NCBI GenBank assembly: GCA_028283985.1
Contig: JANQSQ010000651.1
Coordinates: 1-6,849 of the forward strand
Origin: Rhodothermales bacterium
GTDB lineage: Bacteria > Bacteroidota > Rhodothermia > Rhodothermales > VXPQ01
Length of the DNA stretch: 6,849 nt
Direction: 5' to 3'
Shown piece by piece: positions 1 to 6,253 of the stretch (the stretch's first letter is position 1; each line of letters begins with the position of its first letter). The notes beneath the pieces are model-generated. The model was given only the letters and a program-made list of their open reading frames with translations, searched no databases and was not told the DNA's origin. The position numbers were made by a program, and so were the translations under genes.

Positions 1-395
1 AAAATCATATGGTAGATGCCCGTGCGCATGCCGGCGTACCATGAAAACGCCCGGGGAACGGTAAACCCGGCGCTCCATCCTACGAAGGTGAAAAAGGCGT
101 TGAAGGAAGGGGTATCGCTGCGCACTGCCGAGTAGCGGTGCAGGGTCACGCCTGCTTCCGCTTCACCGAAATAGAAAGGGGTGGCGGCCGCGAATGTGCC
201 TCCGGATCCGCGTTGCCAGTGGCTGTAGGAGGCATTATGCCGGACAGCCGGCGTCATACTACCGCGCAATACGATGTGCGAGAAGGGTTTCCGCGTTTCC
301 TGGGCGCATGCCGCCGAAGCGAAGCATCCTGTCGCCAGGCATACGGCAAGAAGGGCAGGAAACATTCGGATCGCGCGTGTCGGGCAGGTGCTCAC
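1..395 (-). CDS. Exported protein of unknown function, probable outer-membrane beta-barrel (3' end cut by window)
   Basis: The reading frame is open from 395 to the left edge, giving 131 residues without a stop; the C-terminus lies outside the window. I chose the GTG at 395-393 because it overlaps the TGA of the upstream gene as GTGA and adds an arginine-bearing n-region (R7, R10). An ATG at 365 is the alternative. Residues 11-31 form a signal peptide: a hydrophobic core FPALLAVCLATG, then an A-C-A site with cleavage before Q32. Two cysteines (C24 in ATGC, C30 in SAAC) leave lipidation possible, but neither lipobox is canonical. The mature part is rich in aromatic residues and glycine, in short alternating segments (PFYFGEAEAGVTLHRY, AFFTFVGWSAGFTV, SWYAGMRTGIYHM), which suits outer-membrane beta strands. 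It is probably co-transcribed and translationally coupled with the Wzi-like gene, so a surface role is likely. I do not recognise the family. PagL-like or generic porin folds are possible but unsupported. Confidence 0.75.
   Translation of the reverse strand, partial: MSTCPTRAIRMFPALLAVCLATGCFASAACAQETRKPFSHIVLRGSMTPAVRHNASYSHWQRGSGGTFAAATPFYFGEAEAGVTLHRYSAVRSDTPSFNAFFTFVGWSAGFTVPRAFSWYAGMRTGIYHMI
392..395 (-). other. GTGA stop/start overlap
   Basis: On the minus strand the TGA ending the Wzi-like gene (394-392) overlaps the proposed GTG start (395-393) of the next exported protein. Such 4-base overlaps usually mark translationally coupled genes of one operon. The overlap also helps to choose this start, since no Shine-Dalgarno sequence precedes either candidate. 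Confidence 0.6.
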
Positions 396-2020
396 AGGGA
401 CAAGGAAATGCGCTTTGCGCCGCCGAATCGCACCATGGCGGAAAGCGTAACTGTGAAAATGGTGCGGTCGTTACCAGTGCGGTGCGCCTCGTTCCGGATG
501 AAAGCAGGGCCCGCATCGATCTGCCCCCACCAGGAGGCGCCTCGCTGGGCGCGAAGACGCAGCCCCGGTCGCACGACCCGTTCGGTCACGCCGTCGAGAA
601 TGAATTCCACTGCATCCGCCGCGAACGGATAGGGATCGTGTATGTCCGCAGTACCCTGAAAGAGCACGTCGAGGCGGGGGGATACGGCCAGATCGAGTGC
701 TCCGCGTCCGGTGTAGAACGTGGCGTAGGCGACGGCATGGATATAGTCGTTGTACGGCGCGCCGAGGCCTCGAAGCAGGTGCGTATACCGGCCTTCCGGC
801 TGGTGTGCGTTGTAGGTGCGCGCGGCCACGGCGGTCCATGCCGTTCCCAGATCGGCGCGGGCGAGGCCCGCGTACCTGAGACTGCCGCTCAGCGCGATGG
901 AAGAGGGTTCGCCTGACTGGTTCAGCAGGTCCGCATCGTCAAGCAGCACCTGCCCCTGGAAAGTCCATGTCCTGTACTGCGCCCAGGCCATACCGGCCAG
1001 CAACCCGTTGTTTTCGTTGTTCTTGGGTCGTCCGTCGACGGCAAGGGCATGGAGGATGAGCGGATTGAAGAATTTTAAAGAAAGTCCGGCTGACGAACCC
1101 GACCATACCGTGGATTCCATCAGCGAAATCGCCACATTTCGGGAGGGACGCCAGTCGAGGCGATGGGCGGACAGGTAGCGTCGTATGCTGCCGGAGCGGA
1201 CGCTATCGGCTCCGGCGGTTCCTGTGAATCGTCCGTCGCCGGTGATGCTGTCGAGTTCGCCCACGATGCTCCGGAGCGCGAGCCGGTTTCCGCCGATGCG
1301 CACGTAAATCCGGTCGAAATCCACCGGGTTTTGGCTCACGAGGAGCGCGGTTTCTCCATAGGGGCCCCAATGCTGCGCCAGCCGTCCGGCGTAGACCGAC
1401 GCATAGCGGGTTCCTAAACCGATGTATGCCTCTTCGTTGCGCGAGACAAGCCGGTTGGCGGCTTCGAGCGCGTCGGGGTCGTAGCGGTACCAGGCGTCAA
1501 AGCGCATGCCGCCCTGTGCCACCAGGGGCCCATGTTCCAAAAATACGCGAATAGCCGTTTGCGGGTATACATGCAGGCCGGCAGCCTGCAAGGGCACATC
1601 GCTGTCCGGCGCCGGCCGCAGCGGATCGAGGCGCTGTGTCGAGGAAGCCCGTACGCCCGGCTGAACCACGATGCCTACCTGCGGGCGGCTTTCGTCTCGC
1701 GAGGTTCCATATTCTTCGTGCAATCGCTCGGCCCAGCGCCGTACCGGCGCCGGAAGTTCTTCGATCTCCAGCGATTTCAGAGCGGAAGCAATCTCGCCGC
1801 CGGTATAGGGCAATGCCGTCGGATGCAGCGACGTCAGATGTCCACGCGCCTGCAGGCGATGGATATATTCATACGCCCAGTGATCAAGAGGCGCCGGCCG
1901 ATTGGAACCCGGGGCTGCATGCTGTGCCGAGACGGATTGTACGCACGCAGACCCCGCCCCCAGGAGCAGGATGGGCGCCAGCGCAAGAAGCGAACGGCAT
2001 AGACTACGAAGCATCGGCAT
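392..2020 (-). CDS. Capsule assembly Wzi family outer-membrane protein
   Basis: This is a predicted 542-residue exported beta-barrel. Known Wzi proteins anchor or organise capsular polysaccharide at the outer membrane, and that role is inferred here. The start at 2020 (MPMLRS) directly precedes a signal peptide: basic n-region (R5, R9), core SLLALAPILLLGAG, and probable cleavage after VSA near residue 33. In-frame starts further upstream at 2044, 2065, 2089 and a GTG at 2161 would bury this signal, so I rejected them, but none has a ribosome-binding site to decide. Residues about 45-60 (DHWAYEYIHRLQARG) match the short helical N-terminal part of the family. The core motif lies at about 210-240: YAGRLAQHWGPYGETALLVS followed by QNPVDFDRI, resembling the family's G-R-x-x-x-W-G-P ... 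S-x-N pattern. A second typical segment, FFNPLIL with a later NNENNGLLAG, falls at about 317-343. The C-terminus (SAMVRFGGAKRISLSL) is strand-like but lacks a terminal Phe. Its divergent neighbour is a sugar transferase, which supports a polysaccharide role. Confidence 0.72.
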   Translation of the reverse strand: MPMLRSLCRSLLALAPILLLGAGSACVQSVSAQHAAPGSNRPAPLDHWAYEYIHRLQARGHLTSLHPTALPYTGGEIASALKSLEIEELPAPVRRWAERLHEEYGTSRDESRPQVGIVVQPGVRASSTQRLDPLRPAPDSDVPLQAAGLHVYPQTAIRVFLEHGPLVAQGGMRFDAWYRYDPDALEAANRLVSRNEEAYIGLGTRYASVYAGRLAQHWGPYGETALLVSQNPVDFDRIYVRIGGNRLALRSIVGELDSITGDGRFTGTAGADSVRSGSIRRYLSAHRLDWRPSRNVAISLMESTVWSGSSAGLSLKFFNPLILHALAVDGRPKNNENNGLLAGMAWAQYRTWTFQGQVLLDDADLLNQSGEPSSIALSGSLRYAGLARADLGTAWTAVAARTYNAHQPEGRYTHLLRGLGAPYNDYIHAVAYATFYTGRGALDLAVSPRLDVLFQGTADIHDPYPFAADAVEFILDGVTERVVRPGLRLRAQRGASWWGQIDAGPAFIRNEAHRTGNDRTIFTVTLSAMVRFGGAKRISLSL

Positions 2021-2062
2021 GGCGGCGGATCGGACGGATTGCATGGTGCAAGATACGGCGCG

Positions 2063-2090
2063 CATGAAACCATTTCGGGGCGCTTTCATG
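2063..2090. repeat. Inverted repeat CATGAAA / TTTCATG
   Basis: Two perfect 7-base arms, CATGAAA at 2063-2069 and TTTCATG at 2084-2090, are separated by 14 bases, so arm centres are 21 bases (two helical turns) apart. It lies upstream of the chosen Wzi-like start and could be an operator or a leader hairpin. It could also be coincidental, because each arm contains an in-frame ATG of the extended Wzi reading frame. Confidence 0.3.
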
Positions 2091-2160
2091 TAAGAATGCC
2101 CGTCATGCGAACAGGCTGGCCTGCAGCAAGCGGCGATACGGGTTTTCCACTCCTTGCACA

Positions 2161-2170
2161 CTGGCGCCAG
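2161..2170. promoter_or_regulatory. Perfect 10-base palindrome, candidate operator
   Basis: CTGGCGCCAG is self-complementary over all 10 bases and lies in the divergent spacer, ten bases before a second, AT-rich palindrome (GATTAATC, 2181-2188). The symmetry does not extend outward. A palindrome of this length is expected by chance about once per thousand bases, so function is only suggested by its position. Confidence 0.22.
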
Positions 2171-2171
2171 A

Positions 2172-2205
2172 TTTCCCCCCGATTAATCAGAGCATTCTAT
2201 ATTTT
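2172..2205 (+). promoter_or_regulatory. Candidate Bacteroidota-type promoter for the sugar transferase
   Basis: TTTC at 2172-2175 and TATATTTT at 2198-2205 resemble the Bacteroidota promoter elements TTTG (-33) and TAnnTTTG (-7). One base differs in each element, and the gap of 22 is within the known range. Transcription would begin near 2212, leaving a leader of about 18 bases before the GTG at 2230. The elements are AT-rich and degenerate, so this is a pattern match only. Confidence 0.3.
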
Positions 2206-2229
2206 TTCTGACGGATTTTCTCACGCGTC

Positions 2230-3681
2230 GTGTCGCGCAGAACCGAGCTCATATCCCTGATTTTGGCCGATTTTCTGGCTTTTTGCACTGCCAGCATACT
2301 CCTCTACATGGGCCGGTTTCAATGGGGATGGTTCGGCACGGAATACGCGGAACCCCCCTGGATGTTTGTGCCCGTTGCCACACTGGCCATCTACTGGTTC
2401 TGTCTTTTCCTGTTTTTCGGCATGTACCGCGAGCGGTATGCAGACAGCCGGTTCGACGAACTGGTTTCAGTGGGCAAGGTGGTGTCGGCGGGGGTGCTTG
2501 TCCTCGTTTTTGCGATTTTCATAGACACGCTGGAGCCGGGCGCTACCCGGAGCCTCATTTTTTTCTACTGGGTTGTGACGTTATCGCTTGTGGCGTGCGG
2601 CCGGGTAATCGTGCGCTCCGTGCAGAAGGCGCTGCTTGTGCGCGGGCGGGGGATGCACAAGGCGCTGGTGGTGGGATGGACCGACCGGGTGGAGCAACTC
2701 TATGACGAGGTGGCCCGGTATCCGGAAGCGGGACTTCAGATCGTAGGCGCGATTCGCATGCGCCGCGAAGAACCGGATCCTTCGGAAGGCGATGGGGCCA
2801 TGTCGTACTCGATCGCAAACGGCGACGATGCCTTTGCGAAAGCGGCTGACGATACCGATGTGCATTCGATCGATGCATTGCCGGGCCTTATTGATCGGCT
2901 TGGCGTGCAGGATGTACTGATTGCACTGGGATCGGAAGATCATGGTCCCCTTATCGATGTGCTCCGCCTGTGCGACGGGAAGCCGGTTTCCCTCAAACTG
3001 GTCCCCGACTTTTACACGCTCATCGGGGGCATGGCGCGCACCGAGCATATCTACGGCCTGCCTCTTATTGAAGTATTACCCGAACCTATGCCTGCTTGGG
3101 AAAAGAGCACCAAGCGGCTCATAGACTTGTCCGCGGCATCTGTTATACTGCTTGTCGGACTTCCTTTCTGGATCGCCCTGGGGTTGGTCGTGCGCCTGAC
3201 TTCTCCGGGGCCGGCCATTTACCGGCAACGCCGCGTCGGACAACACGGCAAGGACTTCACGATGTGCAAATTTCGCACCATGCGCCGCGATGCGGAAGCC
3301 GGCACCGGGCCGGTCTGGGCGCAGGAAGACGACCCCCGGTACACGCCTCCGGGCCGGTGGCTGCGGAAAACGCGCCTGGACGAGATCCCCCAGTTATGGA
3401 ACGTGCTGAAAGGAGAAATGAGTCTGGTAGGGCCTCGTCCGGAGCGCCCGTACTTCGTGGAAAAACTGGCGGCGGAAATTCCGCTTTACAACCGACGCCA
3501 TCGCGTCAAACCGGGCATTACGGGGTGGGCCCAGGTGAAGTGGAAATACGATTCGTCTCTGGAAGATGTGCGTCAGAAGGTCCGGTACGACCTTTTCTAC
3601 ATTGAGAACGTAAGCCTCCGCATGGATTTCAAGATCCTGTTTCGCACGATCCGAACGGCTATTCTCGGCAAGGGCCACTAA
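2230..3681 (+). CDS. Undecaprenyl-phosphate sugar phosphotransferase (exopolysaccharide/capsule initiation)
   Basis: This 483-residue polyprenyl glycosylphosphotransferase of the WbaP/WcaJ type moves a sugar-1-phosphate from a nucleotide sugar onto undecaprenyl phosphate in the inner membrane, the first step of exopolysaccharide, capsule or O-unit synthesis. Four N-terminal membrane segments lie at about 7-27, 44-65, 83-100 and 108-128. A Rossmann-like domain begins at KALVVGW (144-150). Next come PDFYTLIGG and IYGLPLIEV (259-282), typical of the family just before the fifth membrane segment (298-323). The catalytic domain follows: PGPAIYRQRRVG (326-337), KFRTMR (347-352), the D384-E385 pair in RLDEIPQLWNVLKGEMSLVG, GPRPE (401-405) and KPGITGWAQV (427-436). 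The length is normal for full-length members and all key residues are present. The start is GTG at 2230; an in-frame TGA at 2209-2211 leaves no upstream ATG. No Shine-Dalgarno is visible. The sugar used cannot be read from the sequence. Its stop lies 5 bases before the E1 gene, so the two are probably co-transcribed. Confidence 0.92.
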   Translation: MSRRTELISLILADFLAFCTASILLYMGRFQWGWFGTEYAEPPWMFVPVATLAIYWFCLFLFFGMYRERYADSRFDELVSVGKVVSAGVLVLVFAIFIDTLEPGATRSLIFFYWVVTLSLVACGRVIVRSVQKALLVRGRGMHKALVVGWTDRVEQLYDEVARYPEAGLQIVGAIRMRREEPDPSEGDGAMSYSIANGDDAFAKAADDTDVHSIDALPGLIDRLGVQDVLIALGSEDHGPLIDVLRLCDGKPVSLKLVPDFYTLIGGMARTEHIYGLPLIEVLPEPMPAWEKSTKRLIDLSAASVILLVGLPFWIALGLVVRLTSPGPAIYRQRRVGQHGKDFTMCKFRTMRRDAEAGTGPVWAQEDDPRYTPPGRWLRKTRLDEIPQLWNVLKGEMSLVGPRPERPYFVEKLAAEIPLYNRRHRVKPGITGWAQVKWKYDSSLEDVRQKVRYDLFYIENVSLRMDFKILFRTIRTAILGKGH

Positions 3682-3686
3682 CCGGC

Positions 3687-5678
3687 ATGGCGCACGCTGT
3701 CGCGCAACAGGACGATCTTCCGGCGATCTACGAGCAATTGTACGTCCCCAGGGCGATCGAGGAAAAAATGCTCCGGCTGATCCGGCAGGGGCGTCTTTCG
3801 AAGTGGTTCAGCGGGTACGGACAGGAGGCCATTGCGACAGGATGTACGCTCGGCCTCGATGAACGGGATTATATCCTGCCGATGCACCGCAACACGGGCG
3901 TATGGACTACCCGCGGCGTGCCTTTGCGCCCCCTTTTCTGTCAACTCATGGGACGGGAGGGAGGCTTTACGAAGGGGCGCGACCGTACGTATCATTTCGG
4001 GCTTCCCGAGCGGCGCATCGTGGGAATGATTTCTCACATGGCTGCGATGCTGCCGGTGGCGTGCGGTCTCGGGCTTGCTGCACAGTTGCACGGAGAGCGG
4101 TTCGTGGCGTTGTGTTTTGCGGGGGACGGGGCCACGCGCGAGGGCGATTTTCACGAAGCATTGAGCCTGGCAGGTATATGGAAACTGCCGGTGCTCTTCG
4201 TGGTCGAGAACAATGGATACGGCCTCTCGTCGCCTGTGGAAGAGGCGGTGCCGATCGGGGATATTGCCGACGCTGCCGCCGGGTACGGAATGTCTGGCGC
4301 CGTGGTGGACGGCAACGATATTCTCGAAGTGATCCGGACGGTTCGGCAGGCAGCGGAGCGGGCGCGCAGCGGAGCGGGCCCGTCCCTTCTCGAAATGAAA
4401 ACCTTCCGAATGCGGGGGCATGAGGAGGCCTCCGGTACCGCCTACGTCCCCGACGACTTGTTTGCCGACTGGGCGGAGCGGGACCCTCTGGAGCGGCTTG
4501 CGCGGCAGGTAGTGGACGCAGGGTGCGCTACCCGGGAGGAACTGGAAGCGGCACGGGCGCGCATTACCCGGCAGATCGAAGAGGATATCGAATATGCCTT
4601 GACCCGGCCTGCGCCCGAAAGCACGCTCGAGGCGGAACGCGCCGGCGTGTTTGCGCCTGCGGCCCCTCTCCGTGAGAAAAACCCCGAAGCCGGCGAGGGG
4701 GCAGGCGTCCCGAAGCGGTACATAGACGCCGTTTCAGAGGGGCTCCGGCAGGCGATGGAGGAGGATGCCTCCGTACTGCTGCTGGGACAGGATATTGCCG
4801 AATACGGGGGCGTATTCAAAGTTACGAAGGGGTTTCTGGAAGCATTCGGCCCCGACCGGGTGCGGAATACCCCGATTATCGAAAGCGGGGCCGTCGGGGC
4901 TTGTATGGGACTGGCGATCGAGGGCTTTCGGCCCGTCCTGGAAATACAGTATGCGGATTTCATCGCCTGCGGATTCAACCAGATCGTCAACAATCTGGCA
5001 ACCACTCATTACAGGTGGGGGCAGTCCTTGCCGGTTACGATACGCGCGCCCATCGGGGGCGGTATCGGGGCCGGCCCCTTTCATTCGCAGTCGAACGAAG
5101 CCTGGTTTTGCCACATACCCGGTCTGAAAGTGGTGTTTCCGGCCACACCGTATGACGCCAAGGGACTCTTGATGCGGGCTATCCGGGATCCGAATCCCGT
5201 TCTTTTCCTCGAACACAAGCGCCTGTACCGCTCCCTGAAAGCGTTGGTCCCCGATACGTCCTATGAGATCCCGTTCGGGAAGGCGCGCATTGCCCGCGCG
5301 GGCACGGCGGTCACCATAGTCACCTGGGGAGGAGGGGTGCAATGGGCGCTCGATGCGGCGGAACAGTGGGCCGGACGGGGATACGAACTTGAAGTGGTGG
5401 ATCTGCGTACGCTCGTGCCCTGGGATATAGAGGCCGTGCTGGGATCGGTACGCAAAACGAACCGGGTGCTCGTGTTCCACGAGGCGCCGCTGCAAGGCGG
5501 ATTCGGCGGAGAGGTGGCCGCCCGCATTGCAGAGGAGGCATTCGGACAACTCGATGCGCCGCCGGTGCGAGTCGGTGCGGAAAACATGCCGATTCCGTTT
5601 TCCATCCGCCTCGAAGAAACCCTATATTCCGCTCGCGCAAAACTGGACGAAGCGTTGCACAACCTGTTGGCGTATTAA
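3687..5678 (+). CDS. Fused E1 alpha/beta subunit of a branched-chain-type 2-oxoacid dehydrogenase
   Basis: This 663-residue thiamine-diphosphate enzyme carries both E1 halves of a 2-oxoacid dehydrogenase complex in one chain. It decarboxylates a 2-oxoacid and passes the acyl group to lipoyl-E2 in the cytosol. The alpha half (about 10-315) shows GYGQEAIATG (43-52), HRNTGVW (67-73), and the thiamine-diphosphate/Mg motif GDGATREGDFHEA (146-158) ending in ENN (174-176), plus MRGHEEASG (242-250). A charged linker rich in Ala, Glu and Pro (about 316-342) joins it to the beta half. That half has LLGQDIAEYGG (365-375), TPIIESG with the expected catalytic Glu (E399), GPFHSQSNEAW with the conserved His (H466), and PATPYDAKGLL (485-495), then the C-terminal domain (VTIVTWGGG onward, 542). 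The motifs fit branched-chain/2-oxoisovalerate E1 best; pyruvate or acetoin use cannot be excluded. Fused E1 of this size is common in Bacteroidota. No E2 or E3 gene is in the window. The ATG at 3687 follows the sugar transferase stop by 5 bases. Confidence 0.9.
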   Translation: MAHAVAQQDDLPAIYEQLYVPRAIEEKMLRLIRQGRLSKWFSGYGQEAIATGCTLGLDERDYILPMHRNTGVWTTRGVPLRPLFCQLMGREGGFTKGRDRTYHFGLPERRIVGMISHMAAMLPVACGLGLAAQLHGERFVALCFAGDGATREGDFHEALSLAGIWKLPVLFVVENNGYGLSSPVEEAVPIGDIADAAAGYGMSGAVVDGNDILEVIRTVRQAAERARSGAGPSLLEMKTFRMRGHEEASGTAYVPDDLFADWAERDPLERLARQVVDAGCATREELEAARARITRQIEEDIEYALTRPAPESTLEAERAGVFAPAAPLREKNPEAGEGAGVPKRYIDAVSEGLRQAMEEDASVLLLGQDIAEYGGVFKVTKGFLEAFGPDRVRNTPIIESGAVGACMGLAIEGFRPVLEIQYADFIACGFNQIVNNLATTHYRWGQSLPVTIRAPIGGGIGAGPFHSQSNEAWFCHIPGLKVVFPATPYDAKGLLMRAIRDPNPVLFLEHKRLYRSLKALVPDTSYEIPFGKARIARAGTAVTIVTWGGGVQWALDAAEQWAGRGYELEVVDLRTLVPWDIEAVLGSVRKTNRVLVFHEAPLQGGFGGEVAARIAEEAFGQLDAPPVRVGAENMPIPFSIRLEETLYSARAKLDEALHNLLAY

Positions 5679-5685
5679 TAAAAAC

Positions 5686-5719
5686 CCCGCCCGCGGGCGC
5701 ACCGGGCGGGCCGCCGGTG
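5686..5719. terminator. GC-rich hairpin after the E1 gene, alternative stems
   Basis: A perfect 8-base stem, CCCGCCCG (5686-5693) with CGGGCGGG (5703-5710) and a 9-base loop, starts 7 bases after the E1 stop. A second stem, CACCGG (5700-5705) with CCGGTG (5714-5719), shares bases with the first, so only one can form at a time. On the plus strand no U tract follows. Instead an A run (5680-5684) precedes the stem, which on the minus strand becomes hairpin plus TTTTT, a classical intrinsic terminator for leftward transcription. It may end E1 transcription weakly, block antisense transcription, or protect the mRNA 3' end. Confidence 0.5.
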
Positions 5720-5722
5720 ATC

Positions 5723-5747
5723 TTGCGCAGCATGCTCTCACTATAAC
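5723..5747 (+). promoter_or_regulatory. Weak candidate promoter for the peroxiredoxin gene
   Basis: The 92-base gap between the E1 gene and the peroxiredoxin turns AT-rich after 5730. TATAAC at 5742-5747 resembles a -10 element, with TTG at 5723-5725 upstream at a short spacing. The match to either the sigma-70 or the Bacteroidota consensus is poor, so this marks only the likeliest place in the gap. Confidence 0.2.
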
Positions 5748-5770
5748 CCATCAAAACATCCCATCCGAAC

Positions 5771-6253
5771 ATGGCAGACAGCACGACGAACATGCCCCAA
5801 AAAGGAGAAGCGGCCCCCGATTTCGAGGGATCGGCGCAGGGCGGCCAGCGCGTGCGCCTCGGCGATTTGCGAGGCCGCAAGGTAGCCCTGTATTTCTACC
5901 CGAAAGACGATACGCCAGGCTGCACGACGCAGGCCTGCAACCTGCGCGACGGTCACCAGGCCCTGTTGAACGAGGGAATCGTTGTGATCGGCGTATCCCC
6001 CGACGACGAAGCATCCCACGCAAAATTCGCCGGGAAGTATGACTTGCCGTTTCCGCTGCTTGCCGACCCGGACAAGGATATTATCGGGCGATACGGCGTG
6101 TGGGGCGAGAAGAATCTCTATGGCAAGAAGACGATGGGGTTAAAGCGCACGACGTTTCTTATCGATGAAGAGGGATGCATCGTCCATGTGTTCAAGCGCC
6201 CGAAAGTATTGAACCATACGCGCGAAATCATGGAAAAATTCAATCTTGCGTAA
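5771..6253 (+). CDS. bcp: Thioredoxin-dependent peroxiredoxin, Bcp/PrxQ family
   Basis: This 160-residue cytosolic peroxiredoxin reduces hydrogen peroxide and organic hydroperoxides using thiols supplied by thioredoxin. The N-terminal part has APDFEG (15-20) and a first strand-turn ending in GDLRGRKVALYFYPKDDTPG. The peroxidatic cysteine is C51 in TPGCTTQAC and the resolving cysteine is C56, five residues on, the layout of atypical 2-Cys Bcp/PrxQ enzymes. Further family marks are VIGVSPDD (92-99), FPLLADPDK and KRTTFLIDEEG. Length is normal (E. coli Bcp has 156 residues) and nothing is missing. A second ATG at 5792 (MPQKGE) would give 153 residues and is a fair alternative, since neither start has a Shine-Dalgarno. 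The 3' end overlaps the convergent lipoprotein gene by 14 bases, and no terminator is visible between them. There is no signal peptide. An oxidant-responsive regulator site is not evident. Confidence 0.93.
   Translation: MADSTTNMPQKGEAAPDFEGSAQGGQRVRLGDLRGRKVALYFYPKDDTPGCTTQACNLRDGHQALLNEGIVVIGVSPDDEASHAKFAGKYDLPFPLLADPDKDIIGRYGVWGEKNLYGKKTMGLKRTTFLIDEEGCIVHVFKRPKVLNHTREIMEKFNLA

Larger units (their letters stand above)
2021..2229. promoter_or_regulatory. Divergent intergenic region between the Wzi-like gene and the sugar transferase
   Basis: About 209 bases separate the two divergent start codons, and promoters for both must lie here or just inside the genes. The side next to the sugar transferase (about 2180-2222) is markedly AT-rich compared with the GC-rich surroundings. 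Three inverted repeats are visible: arms at 2063-2069 and 2084-2090, a perfect palindrome at 2161-2170, and GATTAATC at 2181-2188. If the Wzi-like gene starts further upstream, part of this region codes. The segment between the repeats shows nothing else I can name. Confidence 0.5.

Noticed and set aside
138..916. Plus-strand open frames of 164 and 240 residues (138-632, 194-916).
   Set aside because: They lie antisense to the exported protein and the Wzi-like gene, have low-complexity Arg/Gly/Ala-rich translations without motifs, and are typical shadows in GC-rich DNA.
2121..2126. CTGCAG palindrome and the nearby AGGC/GCCT arms in the divergent spacer.
   Set aside because: Too short to stand out from chance in this base composition.
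2020..2161. Longer N-terminus of the Wzi-like protein starting at the GTG at 2161.
   Set aside because: The extra 47 residues are Cys/His-rich and would place the signal peptide internally. The ATG at 2020 gives a normal secreted protein. It is not formally excluded.
3678..4421. Minus-strand open frame of 247 residues opposite the E1 alpha half.
   Set aside because: It lies entirely antisense to strongly recognisable E1 coding sequence. Its His/Arg/Pro-rich translation shows no domain or signal.
4734..5549. Minus-strand open frame of 271 residues opposite the E1 beta half.
   Set aside because: Same reasoning: it is antisense to conserved E1 motifs, with no recognisable feature of its own.
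5689..5698. Self-complementary GCCCGCGGGC inside the post-E1 hairpin.
   Set aside because: It leaves no loop for an RNA hairpin and is best explained as part of the longer 5686-5710 stem in GC-rich sequence.
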